A DNA stretch of 64,000 nucleotides from Aliiglaciecola lipolytica. Lineage in GTDB: Bacteria > Pseudomonadota > Gammaproteobacteria > Enterobacterales > Alteromonadaceae. Under the pieces are notes generated by a model that searched no databases, had not been told where the DNA came from, and saw only the letters and a list, made by a program, of their open reading frames with translations. How positions within the stretch are numbered: the first letter of the stretch is position 1; the number at the start of each line of letters is the position of its first letter. A program made the translations under genes and the position numbers. The stretch covers positions 291,867 to 355,866 of the forward strand of contig NZ_JAHKPT010000025.1 in assembly GCF_018860635.1 (NCBI RefSeq). The letters run 5' to 3'. This document shows positions 50,347-60,108 of this stretch, piece by piece.

Positions 50347-51339
50347 TTGTATATGGGTGACAAAAATACCATCGTTGTAAATTTGGCTGAGCCGATTGTA
50401 AACGAAAAAGAAATCGACTCGGAATTAGCAGAAATTGAAGCCGATGATGAGAAAGATCCCATGGAAGAAATACTGGCTGGCCAAGAAGAAATCCAGAAAA
50501 ACTTGGACGCCACGCAGTTGTATTTGGGTGAAATAGGTTTTTCACCTCTGTTGTCAGCAGAAGAAGAAGTGTATTTTGCACGACGCGCTTTAAAGGGAGA
50601 CGAAGCCTCTCGCAAACGCATGATTGTGAGTAATTTACGTTTGGTCGTTAAAATAGCAAGACGTTACAACAATCGTGGATTGGCTTTATTAGATTTAATT
50701 GAAGAAGGTAATCTAGGACTAATTCGAGCTGTAGAAAAATTTGATCCTGAACGCGGTTTCCGCTTCTCAACCTACGCTACTTGGTGGATAAGACAAACCA
50801 TCGAAAGAGCGATCATGAACCAAACCAGAACTATCCGATTACCTATCCATGTGGTAAAAGAATTAAATGTTTATCTCAGAGCATCACGGGAGCTCGCTCA
50901 GAAACTAGATCATGAACCTACTGCAGATGAAATTGCAGATTCACTTGGCAAACCCGTTGAAGACGTAACTAAAATGTTGCGATTAAACGAAAGAATCACA
51001 TCTGTTGATACACCAATTGGAAGTGAGAATGATAAAGCACTACTAGATATCATTGCTGATGAAAAAGGTTACGGTCCAGAAGAAGATTTACAAGATAAAG
51101 ATATCAAATGTAGCATCATTCGTTGGTTAGAAGAACTGAACCCCAAACAACGTGAAGTCTTAGCTAGACGCTTTGGATTGATGGGATACGAACCTTCTAC
51201 ATTAGAGGATGTTGGCGCTGAAATTGGTCTCACCAGAGAAAGGGTAAGACAAATCCAAGTTGAAGCATTACGACGCTTACGGGATATGTTAGGACACCAA
51301 GGATTAAATCTAGAAGCGCTGTTTAACAAAGATGATTAA
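50347..51339 (+). CDS. rpoS: RNA polymerase sigma factor RpoS
   Basis: Stationary-phase and general stress sigma factor. 330 aa. Region 2 reads [40 protein letters not shown] and [17 protein letters not shown]. Region 3 follows, and region 4 ([20 protein letters not shown]) is complete. An acidic N-terminal stretch (about 10-45) precedes region 1.2. TTAGGAGA lies 9 bp before the ATG. A strong terminator follows the gene. Confidence 0.98.
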   Translation: MYMGDKNTIVVNLAEPIVNEKEIDSELAEIEADDEKDPMEEILAGQEEIQKNLDATQLYLGEIGFSPLLSAEEEVYFARRALKGDEASRKRMIVSNLRLVVKIARRYNNRGLALLDLIEEGNLGLIRAVEKFDPERGFRFSTYATWWIRQTIERAIMNQTRTIRLPIHVVKELNVYLRASRELAQKLDHEPTADEIADSLGKPVEDVTKMLRLNERITSVDTPIGSENDKALLDIIADEKGYGPEEDLQDKDIKCSIIRWLEELNPKQREVLARRFGLMGYEPSTLEDVGAEIGLTRERVRQIQVEALRRLRDMLGHQGLNLEALFNKDD

Positions 51340-51356
51340 ACATCAAAATAGTAATT

Positions 51357-51385
51357 AAAAAGACGTCAAAATTGACGTCTTTTTT
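51357..51385. terminator. rpoS terminator (bidirectional)
   Basis: A 13-bp stem AAAAAGACGTCAA / TTGACGTCTTTTT closes around AA and runs into further T on the plus strand. The mirrored A/T flanks mean it could also stop tpx transcripts from the other side. Confidence 0.88.
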
Positions 51386-51483
51386 GTTTTCTGTCTCTTC
51401 GCTGTATTTCACTGCAGCTACTTAGCCATTATACGACGCCAAAGCAACTGCCTATAAGGACATTCTGTATTGCGGGGGGCTTA

Positions 51484-51606
51484 TTCGTAGTAACCTACGA
51501 ATTAACCTTAGAGCTAAAGATGCGGCCTGCAACGATTTGTTTCAGGCCGAAATTTTTCGCTTAACCTGCCCTTAAACACCGGCTTAGGGGTTGGTTAATT
51601 AACCAA
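51484..51606. repeat. short inverted repeats in the rpoS-tpx intergenic region
   Basis: Three structures lie here. The first is TTCGTAG-TAAC-CTACGAA at 51484-51501. The second is a GGCCTG/CAGGCC stem around 51521-51547. The third is a perfect 16-bp palindrome TTGGTTAATTAACCAA at 51591-51606, directly beside the tpx stop codon. None has a T-run typical of a terminator. Confidence 0.55.
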
Positions 51607-51607
51607 A

Positions 51608-52102
51608 CTATAGTGCTGCTAATGCCGCGTCGTAATCAGGCTCGTCAGTTGTTTCAGCTACTTGTTGAGTAAACATTACCGTACCATCAGCATCGATAAC
51701 CACCACTGAACGAGATAATAAACCCGCTAGTGGACCCGTTTTAAATGCGACACCATATTCATCGCCAAAAGAGCCACGGAAACTAGAACCGGTAATAACA
51801 TTTTCAATACCTTCTGCACCACAGAATCTAGCCGCAGCAAAGGGTAAATCTGCTGAAACACAAATCACTTTGGTGTTATCCAGATCAGCAGCTTTTTCAT
51901 TAAATTTGCGAACAGAGGTAGCACATGTGCCAGTATCGACAGACGGAAATATATTTAGAATAACTTTACTACCCGCGTAATCCGCTAAGGTAGCAGATGA
52001 TAAATCAACTTTAACTAAGTTGAAATCTGGTGCTTTGCTTCCTACTGCTGGTAATTCACCAACAGTTTCAAAAGAATTGCCTTGTAATGTAACAGTTGCC
52101 AT
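51608..52102 (-). CDS. tpx: thiol peroxidase Tpx
   Basis: Tpx reduces lipid and hydrogen peroxides using thioredoxin. Peroxidatic Cys60 is in SVDTGTCATSVRKFN and resolving Cys94 in ARFCGAEG, the atypical 2-Cys pattern. 164 aa. It is convergent with rpoS and has its own promoter region on the right. Confidence 0.96.
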   Translation of the reverse strand: MATVTLQGNSFETVGELPAVGSKAPDFNLVKVDLSSATLADYAGSKVILNIFPSVDTGTCATSVRKFNEKAADLDNTKVICVSADLPFAAARFCGAEGIENVITGSSFRGSFGDEYGVAFKTGPLAGLLSRSVVVIDADGTVMFTQQVAETTDEPDYDAALAAL

Positions 52103-52307
52103 CTAACTCTCCATTTTATTGAGGATTTATTTCACAATAGACTACAGTATAGTCATCTATTGAGGCAAAAGATCATTGCTATGAAATAGAAATATGATTT
52201 TGCAGGTCTAAGATTCCAACTAGCCGATAATACAGTTAGTAATGCACAGTCGAATTTATACGTGACTAAGGACTCATTCTTTGGTTTCGCACAAACAAAG
52301 GTTACCT

Positions 52308-52826
52308 ATGTCATCAAATTTACGCTTAGTTTTATCTGCACTCATCTCTTTTGTGTTTTATTTTGCTTGGACCTATTGGGCCAACAATATGGTCTCTGAG
52401 GATTCTAGTTTAGTATTAAGGTCGGCTATCGTTCAGGGCACGCTGAGCGCGACTATCACCTTACTTTTCACCTTTGCATTAGAAAAATCAGTGCAGAAAT
52501 TTGGACAAAGTAGTTTTTCGCTTATTTTTGTTGTACCAATTATCTGTACAGTACATTCTAAAACAACCCAGAACATTGCTATCTTTAAGACCTTTAACGC
52601 TGCATTGAATCTATCTGCGCAAAAAGCCAGTGGTACTATGGTACCAGGTACACTTTTAGCACCTATTCTTCCCTTATTGGTTCAGGCCACTATTGCTATA
52701 ACAGTAAATTGGTTGAATCAAACTCCCAACCTGTGGTTAACCGTTGCCCCAAGTATTTTTTTTACTGGTGTATATGGTTACGTTTATACCTTCACGTTAC
52801 TAAAAGACAGAGAAGCTTCCGTCTAA
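52308..52826 (+). CDS. hypothetical membrane protein
   Basis: The ATG at 52308 (MSSNLRLVLSAL) has AAAGG upstream and removes an unlikely N-terminal lead from a TTG at 52281; the product is 172 aa. Four hydrophobic segments are visible at about 7-24, 39-58, 70-85 and 120-160, with a conserved-looking TVHSKTTQNIAIFKTFNAALNL stretch between pairs. I do not recognise the family. A TetR-type gene lies 89 bp downstream on the same strand, so they may be linked. Confidence 0.6.
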   Translation: MSSNLRLVLSALISFVFYFAWTYWANNMVSEDSSLVLRSAIVQGTLSATITLLFTFALEKSVQKFGQSSFSLIFVVPIICTVHSKTTQNIAIFKTFNAALNLSAQKASGTMVPGTLLAPILPLLVQATIAITVNWLNQTPNLWLTVAPSIFFTGVYGYVYTFTLLKDREASV

Positions 52827-52915
52827 AATCCACTGCTGCTGTGCGGGTGATAAGCAGTTAAAGTATTCGTCGAACAAAAGTTGAACCAGCTGAAAAGCTG
52901 ACGTAAGGTAGTCGA

Positions 52916-53491
52916 ATGAATACTATAAATCCGACAAAAGTTGCCTTAATGGACTTGGCGCAAGAGATATTGCAAACCAAGTCATTTTCTAGTGTCTCCT
53001 TTCAAACGCTTGCCTTAGGTGTAGGGATTAAAAAAGGCAGTGTTTATTATCACTTTCAAACCAAAGAAGATCTGAGTGAAGCTATCATTGATCGCTTAAT
53101 GAAAATGCTGCAACAAAGTTTGCTCGAGATTCAAAATGAACCGGTAGAAAATCAACTAAGCATCTACGTTAATTGGTTTGAAAACCATATTGGAGCGGCA
53201 CAAAAACTATGCCCTGCAGCCAGTTTTGCTGCGACTTGGGACGCGGTTCCCGAACGGACAAAATCAAAAGTACAAGAGTTATATAATCTGCATCAACATT
53301 CCTTAGCCAAAATGATTCAAAATGGCAGAGACAAAGGCGTATTTGCTATAACGAATAAGTCTGCTGAAGAGTTAGCCATAATAGCATTTGCTTTGTTGCA
53401 AGGAGGTTTGGTGTCCTCCAGGGTATCTCAATCTAGATATGAATTTGAAGCATGCAAAGCGGCGGCGTTACACATGGTCAAAGCAGGCTAA
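52916..53491 (+). CDS. TetR/AcrR-family transcriptional regulator
   Basis: N-terminal helix-turn-helix (about 10-55: FSSVSFQTLALGVGIKKGSVYYHFQTKEDLSEAI) with the usual YYHF. It is followed by an all-helical ligand and dimer domain in which ENHIGAAQKLCPAASFAA resembles the C-terminal regions of NemR/AcuR-type regulators. 191 aa. The target is unknown; the upstream membrane protein is the nearest candidate. Confidence 0.88.
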   Translation: MNTINPTKVALMDLAQEILQTKSFSSVSFQTLALGVGIKKGSVYYHFQTKEDLSEAIIDRLMKMLQQSLLEIQNEPVENQLSIYVNWFENHIGAAQKLCPAASFAATWDAVPERTKSKVQELYNLHQHSLAKMIQNGRDKGVFAITNKSAEELAIIAFALLQGGLVSSRVSQSRYEFEACKAAALHMVKAG

Positions 53492-53522
53492 CGTCAATCC
53501 CCAATGTGGCGAATCAACAACC

Positions 53523-54653
53523 TTAAGGACAGGGTTGATAGAAGGTATTTTTTGATAGCTCAATTGCTTCTTCAATCACTAAACGCGCAGCAGCTTGCTC
53601 ACCTAAGTTTCGCAGATTTTCTAACCAACTACGAAACAAACGTTGATCAAATAACGCTAAATTTGTCGCCTTATGAAAAAGAAAAATCGAATGTTCAAAA
53701 TGTTTTTCCCTTCTTAGCTCTAGCTCCTTTAGTGCCAAATCATTACCCTCAAGTTCGTAAATCACTTCTTGATAAGCCATGCCGATATTTTGCGTAATAT
53801 TAGTTTTCCCTTGAAATTCCATCGTCTGCCCTAAGGATAAACAAAGTTGTAAAAACTCAACATCCTGTTTAGGTTTGTCGGTACACAGCTTAGATATAAT
53901 ATTGAAAAAACTCGGTTGCGTTGCAGCGGCCCCAAAAGCAGAAAGCGCATTTCGTGTAAAATTTTCATTTGGGCGACCTTGTAAGCTATCTATATAAAGT
54001 CCGATATAATCTGCGAAACTTTCTTCGAATAGCGGAGCGCTATTAACTTGGCGAAGCGCATCTTTAACCAAATCAAGAGCATTTCTACTTGCGTGGAAAT
54101 TAGCAACAGCGAACCACATTGCAGCGTTATCCCCTCCAACAGAAATCGCCTGTTCAACCAGTTGCTGATTGCAACCTTGATGACCTTTATTTTCTGTACA
54201 TAAACCTAGAATTTGTTCCAGTGCTAGGGAATTATTGGGGAAACGTTGATTGAACGAGAATAACTTATCTAGTCGACTGGCTTGTTCTGACAAATCAGAG
54301 AATAACGCATAAGCCAACTGCTTGTGTTCTGACAAGGAACTGTCAAAACTGGCAAATATTTCCCCATTGCTCATGCCTTGATAGTCGGTGATTTGCTCCA
54401 CATCGCATTCAACAATATAGTTGGGATCGGCTTCGGGCCCAGACTCGATTGAAGCAATTTGCTGTTCGGCAACTTGCTGAGTGTTTTTTTTCAACGGGGT
54501 AGCATTAGAGGAAGTAGTAAAGGCAATTTCAGGCTTGAGTGACGAAGTAACCTCGTCATTTTTTTGGATTTGCTTATTTGTAATGAAATCAAACAGAAAA
54601 AAACACAAAATAACCCCACCGATAAGTGAGGCTATTTTGGTTATCTTATTCAT
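53523..54653 (-). CDS. membrane-anchored hypothetical protein
   Basis: One N-terminal hydrophobic segment (IASLIGGVILCFFLFDFI, residues 7-24) anchors a 376-residue protein. A Thr/Gln/Ser-rich linker (40-80) precedes a helical domain of repeat-like character (about 100-360). Six or so Cys residues (e.g. ECDVEQI, LCTENKGHQGCNQQL, LCTDKPKQ) suggest disulfides, and so a periplasmic location. I do not recognise the family. It is convergent with the TetR gene and ends 32 bp from it. Confidence 0.6.
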   Translation of the reverse strand: MNKITKIASLIGGVILCFFLFDFITNKQIQKNDEVTSSLKPEIAFTTSSNATPLKKNTQQVAEQQIASIESGPEADPNYIVECDVEQITDYQGMSNGEIFASFDSSLSEHKQLAYALFSDLSEQASRLDKLFSFNQRFPNNSLALEQILGLCTENKGHQGCNQQLVEQAISVGGDNAAMWFAVANFHASRNALDLVKDALRQVNSAPLFEESFADYIGLYIDSLQGRPNENFTRNALSAFGAAATQPSFFNIISKLCTDKPKQDVEFLQLCLSLGQTMEFQGKTNITQNIGMAYQEVIYELEGNDLALKELELRREKHFEHSIFLFHKATNLALFDQRLFRSWLENLRNLGEQAAARLVIEEAIELSKNTFYQPCP

Positions 54654-54680
54654 CGAATTATAATGGCTTATGACCCAAAA

Positions 54681-55247
54681 CTACGCGCGACTGGTAAATT
54701 TTTGTTCAGCCGTATTAATTTTAATTTTTTCACCTGCTGCAATATATTCTGGTACTTGAACGACTAGCCCAGTTGAAAGTGTCGCTGGCTTAGTTCTCGC
54801 ACTTGCCGATGCGCCTTTAATCGACGGGTCAGTTTCAGTAATGACTAGCTCAACAGACGCAGGTAGTTCTATCCCTACAGGTTTACCATCTACAATCAAT
54901 ATCTGTAGACCTTCAGTTTCCTCTGTAAAAAACAGCAACTCTTCAGCAATTGTATCTTTGTCCAATGAAAATGGTGTGTAATCTTCACTGTCCATAAACA
55001 CGTATTCTGTACCGTCAACGTAAGAAAACATGACTTTACGACGGAAGAACTCAGCAGTATTGATCATCTCATCCGCTTTAAAACTTTCATCAGCTTTTGC
55101 CCCGGTAGAAACTTCATACAGACGCATACGGTATAAACTCGCACCAGCTCGACCACTAGGGGTAAGTTTGTTGATATCTTTTACAAGATAGACTTTACCG
55201 TTATGTTCAATTGCGGCATTCTTTTTTACTTCACTCGCTTTTGGCAT
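54681..55247 (-). CDS. efpL: elongation factor P-like protein EfpL (YeiP)
   Basis: EfpL is an EF-P paralogue that relieves ribosome stalling at some Xaa-Pro motifs. ATG at 55247 ([25 protein letters not shown]) gives 188 aa (190 in E. coli); a TTG 12 bp upstream is less likely. [19 protein letters not shown], then [27 protein letters not shown], are diagnostic for YeiP over EF-P. The loop near residue 34 ([13 protein letters not shown]) lacks the modified Lys of EF-P. Confidence 0.93.
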   Translation of the reverse strand: MPKASEVKKNAAIEHNGKVYLVKDINKLTPSGRAGASLYRMRLYEVSTGAKADESFKADEMINTAEFFRRKVMFSYVDGTEYVFMDSEDYTPFSLDKDTIAEELLFFTEETEGLQILIVDGKPVGIELPASVELVITETDPSIKGASASARTKPATLSTGLVVQVPEYIAAGEKIKINTAEQKFTSRA

Positions 55248-55340
55248 TATTTTGCTCAACTTAAAAATTGCTTACTATTAAAGTATCACGAAGTGTAAAA
55301 ACACAGAAGTAATTAGCACGCTAAAATACGATTTTTAGGG

Positions 55341-55826
55341 CTAATTTAAGGGTAAATATATATCTGTGATCATTTCTGTTTCTAACACTTGGGGTCCGAA
55401 GCTGACACGTTCGAAAAATAGCGGGAATTTCCCAGGGAGATTTTGCGTAGCATTAAGCCAGTGGGTGAACAAAAACTCTAAGCTATGGGACAATAAATGT
55501 TCTGGCCCTATGTGTCTAAAATAGGCGCATCGACAACTAGGAATGGTTTCAAAATGCATATTTTCAGCCAGAGCATACGAATTCGATTTAATTTCTACGC
55601 CTAATCCGAAACGATATTCAGTTTCAGTAGCCTGCCTAGGATCATTATAAATAATATTAAATGTACGACTGTTGACAGGCGAAAGCTGGTTGGCTTTTCG
55701 CCACGCAACGAAGTTTTGAATACTCAGCGGTAAAGTTCGCGGTGAGCCTCGATGGGTTAAAATGGCGATATCCAACTCGGCAAATTCAACAATTTCCACA
55801 TCACTGAGATTAAGTTCTGGGCGCAT
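55341..55826 (-). CDS. GyrI-like small-molecule-binding domain protein
   Basis: The 161-residue protein is a stand-alone effector-binding domain of the GyrI/AraC_E_bind type: IVEFAELDIAILTHRGSP near the N-terminus, FGLGVEIKSNS, and the CAYFRHIGPEHLLSHSLEFLFTHWL core near 110. There is no DNA-binding domain, so it may bind a ligand or inhibit a protein. It starts 12 bp downstream of folA and probably shares its transcript. Confidence 0.78.
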   Translation of the reverse strand: MRPELNLSDVEIVEFAELDIAILTHRGSPRTLPLSIQNFVAWRKANQLSPVNSRTFNIIYNDPRQATETEYRFGLGVEIKSNSYALAENMHFETIPSCRCAYFRHIGPEHLLSHSLEFLFTHWLNATQNLPGKFPLFFERVSFGPQVLETEMITDIYLPLN

Positions 55827-55838
55827 ATAATCTTCTAA

Positions 55839-56333
55839 TTAACTCTCTACACGATTTAAGGTAAGAAATTGATAGTTATACTTATTTTTCTCATCGGCTA
55901 AGTGAGACTCCGTTTCTATAACTTCCCAATTAGCTGACTGATTATAATCAGGGAAATACGTATCTCCTGCCACGGCCAAGTCAATTTGAGTCAAATACAG
56001 GCGATGGCATAATGGTAAAAAATGACTGTAAATTGTACCGCCACCAATTATCATCAGTTCGTCTATATCGCCAGCGGCTTTGACAGCGTCCTCACAACTC
56101 GACACAACGATAGCATCTTCAAGCTGATACTCAGAATCACGGCTAATGACGATGTTTAATCTACCGGGAAGGGCTTTACCGATGGACTCATAGGTTTTCC
56201 TCCCCATCACTACAGGCTTACCCAAAGTCGTACGCTTGAAGTGACCTAAGTCTGCCGGAAGGTGCCAAGGCATACTGTTATCAGCCCCAATCACACGATT
56301 CTTTGCCATCGCAGCAATCATTGATATCACCAT
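55839..56333 (-). CDS. folA: dihydrofolate reductase FolA
   Basis: It reduces dihydrofolate to tetrahydrofolate with NADPH, restoring the cofactor used by ThyA. ISMIAAMAKNRVIGADNSMPWHLPADL opens the protein; Asp of PADL is the catalytic acid. VVMGRKTYESIGKALPGRLN and LMIIGGGTIYSHF are NADPH-binding blocks. 164 aa (159 in E. coli). Confidence 0.96.
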   Translation of the reverse strand: MVISMIAAMAKNRVIGADNSMPWHLPADLGHFKRTTLGKPVVMGRKTYESIGKALPGRLNIVISRDSEYQLEDAIVVSSCEDAVKAAGDIDELMIIGGGTIYSHFLPLCHRLYLTQIDLAVAGDTYFPDYNQSANWEVIETESHLADEKNKYNYQFLTLNRVES

Positions 56334-56610
56334 ATAAATTTACAGCCTTTAAACAATACTAATTTAAAAAATGCGTAGCGCATTGGTTGTGTTAACTTGC
56401 TTCATTCTAACACTTTTAAATATCTAAATGTGTCGTGTAATAGTTACAACTTAGGTAAAATTTTCAGAACAACTCTCTGTAGTTTTTTAATCTAAAAGCC
56501 CTTAAGCCACTTGCAGTCTATGCTATACCAGCATTTTCCAATTTTGGTTCAGTTTTTGCTCTACTGACATAGATATCGTGATTCTTATAAACCATTTGAA
56601 GGAAGTAATT

Positions 56611-56988
56611 ATGAAACTCACAAAACTATTGATTGCAAACATAATGGCGTTAACGCTTTTCAGCGGTTTGGTTCATGCCGAAGCAATTAGCTCTTCAAGC
56701 GTAATGCAAACTCAATCAACTCAATATAACAAACAACAAATTATTTCTATGTTTGATCGAGAAGAAGTGCAGAATAAACTCGTCGATTTAGGCGTTGAAC
56801 AAAAAGACGCGCTAGCCAGAATTAATGCAATGACGGACAGTGAAATTAATCAACTGAATGCCCAGCTTAACGAAGCTCCAGCAGGTGGTATTGTAGGAAC
56901 TATTGTGACTGTGCTTGTGGTTATTGCGGTATTAGATGTGTTGGGAATTACCGATGTTTATCCGTTCATTCGTCCAATCAACAGCTAA
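56611..56988 (+). CDS. PA2779 family exported protein
   Basis: ATG at 56611 (MKLTKLLIANIMALTLFSGLVHA) follows GAAGGAAG and gives a signal peptide and 125 aa; a longer frame from 56578 is not needed. After cleavage comes a helical region (QQIISMFDREEVQNKLVDLGVEQ) with the alternating pattern of this family, then a C-terminal hydrophobic segment (GGIVGTIVTVLVVIAVLDVLGI). It is paired with the next gene 15 bp downstream, as in Pseudomonas (PA2779-PA2778). Role unknown. Confidence 0.8.
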   Translation: MKLTKLLIANIMALTLFSGLVHAEAISSSSVMQTQSTQYNKQQIISMFDREEVQNKLVDLGVEQKDALARINAMTDSEINQLNAQLNEAPAGGIVGTIVTVLVVIAVLDVLGITDVYPFIRPINS

Positions 56989-57003
56989 CATAATATTTAC
57001 CGG

Positions 57004-58008
57004 ATGAAAAATATCACCTTGGTTGTGCAGTGGCTGCTATTGGTTGGCGCTTTCTGGCTAACCGGATGTCAATCGACGCCACAAGCGGACGCCTTGCAGG
57101 CGTCTGCGCCAACGGATATACCGAGTCAAAAGAATCTCGATGACGTTCCTTTTTATCCTCAGCAAGAATTTTACTGCGGGCCAACAACCTTATCTGAGGT
57201 GTTCGCCTATTATGGAGAGCAAGTCTCCGCTGAAGATATTGCGCCTAAGCTATTTATTCCTGAAAAAGAAGGCAGCTTGCAATTGGAAATGGTTTCAGCT
57301 GCTAGGCAGTATGGCTATTTAGCCTATTCTGGACGCGGAAATTTGGAACAATTACTTTATTCAATTGAGCATGATGTGCCTGTCATCATTTTTCAGAACC
57401 AATCAATTTCTTGGTTGCCTATGTGGCATTATGCATTGGTCACTGGATATGATCTCGATAGTCAAACTATTCAGCTCCACACAGGGGTCACCGAAAGCCA
57501 TACTATGTCATTTGAGCTTTTTGAGCGCCTATGGCAAAGGGGGAATTATTGGTATTTGATGCCCTTACCTGCGGGATTAACCCATAATAATTTGGACGCA
57601 TTTAAATACACTAGTGCAGCATTTGACATGCTACAAACCGGCCAAGTGGAAGCCGGTTTAACAAACTTAATTGCTGCGACTAAACAGTGGCCTGAACAAT
57701 GGCTGGGGTACTTTTTGCTTGCTAATCATTTCGCAGAGTTCGATTATCAACAGGCTAATCAATGGTTTTTCAAAGGTTGGCAGTATGGTAAAGATCAGGG
57801 TGCTTACCTAAACAATTACGCTTACTCTCTTGCCAATCAAGGATGCCCTGTACAAACGCGGCAACTGATGGAATACGCCTTAGACAAATTTCCAGATGAT
57901 GATTTGCTAAAGCGCAGCTATGCTGAACTCTTAACAGAAACAACAGACACAAAAACGCCTGAAAATACTTCAGGCGCTCAGTGTCAATTACCTAGCTTAG
58001 TCGATTAA
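57004..58008 (+). CDS. PA2778 family C39-like cysteine peptidase, lipoprotein
   Basis: Signal peptide with lipobox WLTGC (Cys22) marks a lipoprotein. A C39-like peptidase domain follows: catalytic Cys in QQEFYCGPTTLSEVF near residue 58 and His in WHYALVTGYD near 145. The C-terminal half (about 205-315) has TPR-like helical repeats. C39 enzymes usually cut double-glycine leaders or act as bacteriocin-type proteases; here the substrate is unknown, and the small helical partner upstream is the obvious candidate for interaction. Confidence 0.82.
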   Translation: MKNITLVVQWLLLVGAFWLTGCQSTPQADALQASAPTDIPSQKNLDDVPFYPQQEFYCGPTTLSEVFAYYGEQVSAEDIAPKLFIPEKEGSLQLEMVSAARQYGYLAYSGRGNLEQLLYSIEHDVPVIIFQNQSISWLPMWHYALVTGYDLDSQTIQLHTGVTESHTMSFELFERLWQRGNYWYLMPLPAGLTHNNLDAFKYTSAAFDMLQTGQVEAGLTNLIAATKQWPEQWLGYFLLANHFAEFDYQQANQWFFKGWQYGKDQGAYLNNYAYSLANQGCPVQTRQLMEYALDKFPDDDLLKRSYAELLTETTDTKTPENTSGAQCQLPSLVD

Positions 58009-58013
58009 AAAAT

Positions 58014-59192
<1,179 letters not shown>

Positions 59193-59250
59193 TTAAGCTT
59201 ACACGGGCCAAGTAATATATTACTCCGCCCCAACTTTTTTCTCTAGCAAT

Positions 59251-59278
59251 AAAAAGCCCCGCAAGAGCGGGGCTTTTT
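59251..59278. terminator. terminator between rpmA and obgE (bidirectional)
   Basis: A 12-bp stem AAAAAGCCCCGC / GCGGGGCTTTTT around AAGA, with T-runs on both strands. It would stop most rplU-rpmA transcripts before obgE, so obgE is probably expressed by read-through or from its own promoter. Confidence 0.9.
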
Positions 59279-59299
59279 CAATTTACTTGTTAGCTCGTC

Positions 59300-59557
59300 T
59301 TACTCTGCAACGATGCTTACATATTTGCGGTTCTTAGGACCTTTAACACCAAATTCAACTTTGCCATCAGACAATGCGAAAAGAGTGTGGTCTTTACCGA
59401 TACCCATATTATCTCCAGGGTGGAAACGAGTTCCACGCTGACGAACAATGATATTACCAGCTAATACTGACTCGCCACCGAAACGCTTAACACCTAAACG
59501 TTTACTTTCTGAGTCACGACCGTTATTAGTACTACCACCCGCCTTTTTATGTGCCAT
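59300..59557 (-). CDS. rpmA: 50S ribosomal protein L27
   Basis: L27 reaches the peptidyl-transferase centre. [20 protein letters not shown] and [17 protein letters not shown] are diagnostic. 85 aa as in E. coli. It is 15 bp downstream of rplU. Confidence 0.98.
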   Translation of the reverse strand: MAHKKAGGSTNNGRDSESKRLGVKRFGGESVLAGNIIVRQRGTRFHPGDNMGIGKDHTLFALSDGKVEFGVKGPKNRKYVSIVAE

Positions 59558-59572
59558 TAGTTCGTACTCCTA

Positions 59573-59884
59573 TTAAGCGTTTATACCAGTGATTTTCACT
59601 TCCGTGAACCACTGACGATGACCTTGGGTCTTACGAGAATGCTTACGACGACGGAATTTGACAATTTTAATCTTGTCACCACGACCATGAGAAACTACTT
59701 CAGCAGTTACTTTGCCGCCATCAACATAAGGCATACCAATTTTTACATCATCACCATTACTAACCATCAAGACATTATCGAACTCAACCGCTTCACCCGG
59801 TGCGACTTCGATTTTCTCAAGACGAACGGTTTGGCCTTCGGCCACACGGTGTTGTTTACCACCACTTTGGAAAACCGCGTACAT
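59573..59884 (-). CDS. rplU: 50S ribosomal protein L21
   Basis: L21 binds 23S r[23 protein letters not shown] at the start and [20 protein letters not shown] near the end are diagnostic; 103 aa as in E. coli. Its leader on the minus strand holds a small GC hairpin (GCGCC-3 nt-GGCGC, 59900-59912) and a clear promoter further up. Confidence 0.98.
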   Translation of the reverse strand: MYAVFQSGGKQHRVAEGQTVRLEKIEVAPGEAVEFDNVLMVSNGDDVKIGMPYVDGGKVTAEVVSHGRGDKIKIVKFRRRKHSRKTQGHRQWFTEVKITGINA

Positions 59885-59935
59885 ATTTAACTCCGCTCTG
59901 CGCCCACGGCGCTACAATTCAAAAACAGGGCGCGA

Positions 59936-59964
59936 ATTGTACGTGAACTGAACTATCGTAGCAA
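59936..59964 (-). promoter_or_regulatory. rplU-rpmA promoter
   Basis: Minus strand: -35 TTGCTA (59964-59959), 17-bp spacer, -10 TACAAT (59941-59936). It sits about 50 bp upstream of the rplU start, in the region divergent from ispB. Confidence 0.65.
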
Positions 59965-60108
59965 GCCTAAATCGTAATTATTTTGGTAAAAGCTCAGCTT
60001 TTTCCGTGAACAGCCATAATATTCGGTTACTTGACTAGATAGATCTGTGTTTTTATGTAGAATTGCACGCATATTAACATACCGTAAAAATGAGCCAATT
60101 AATTAATA

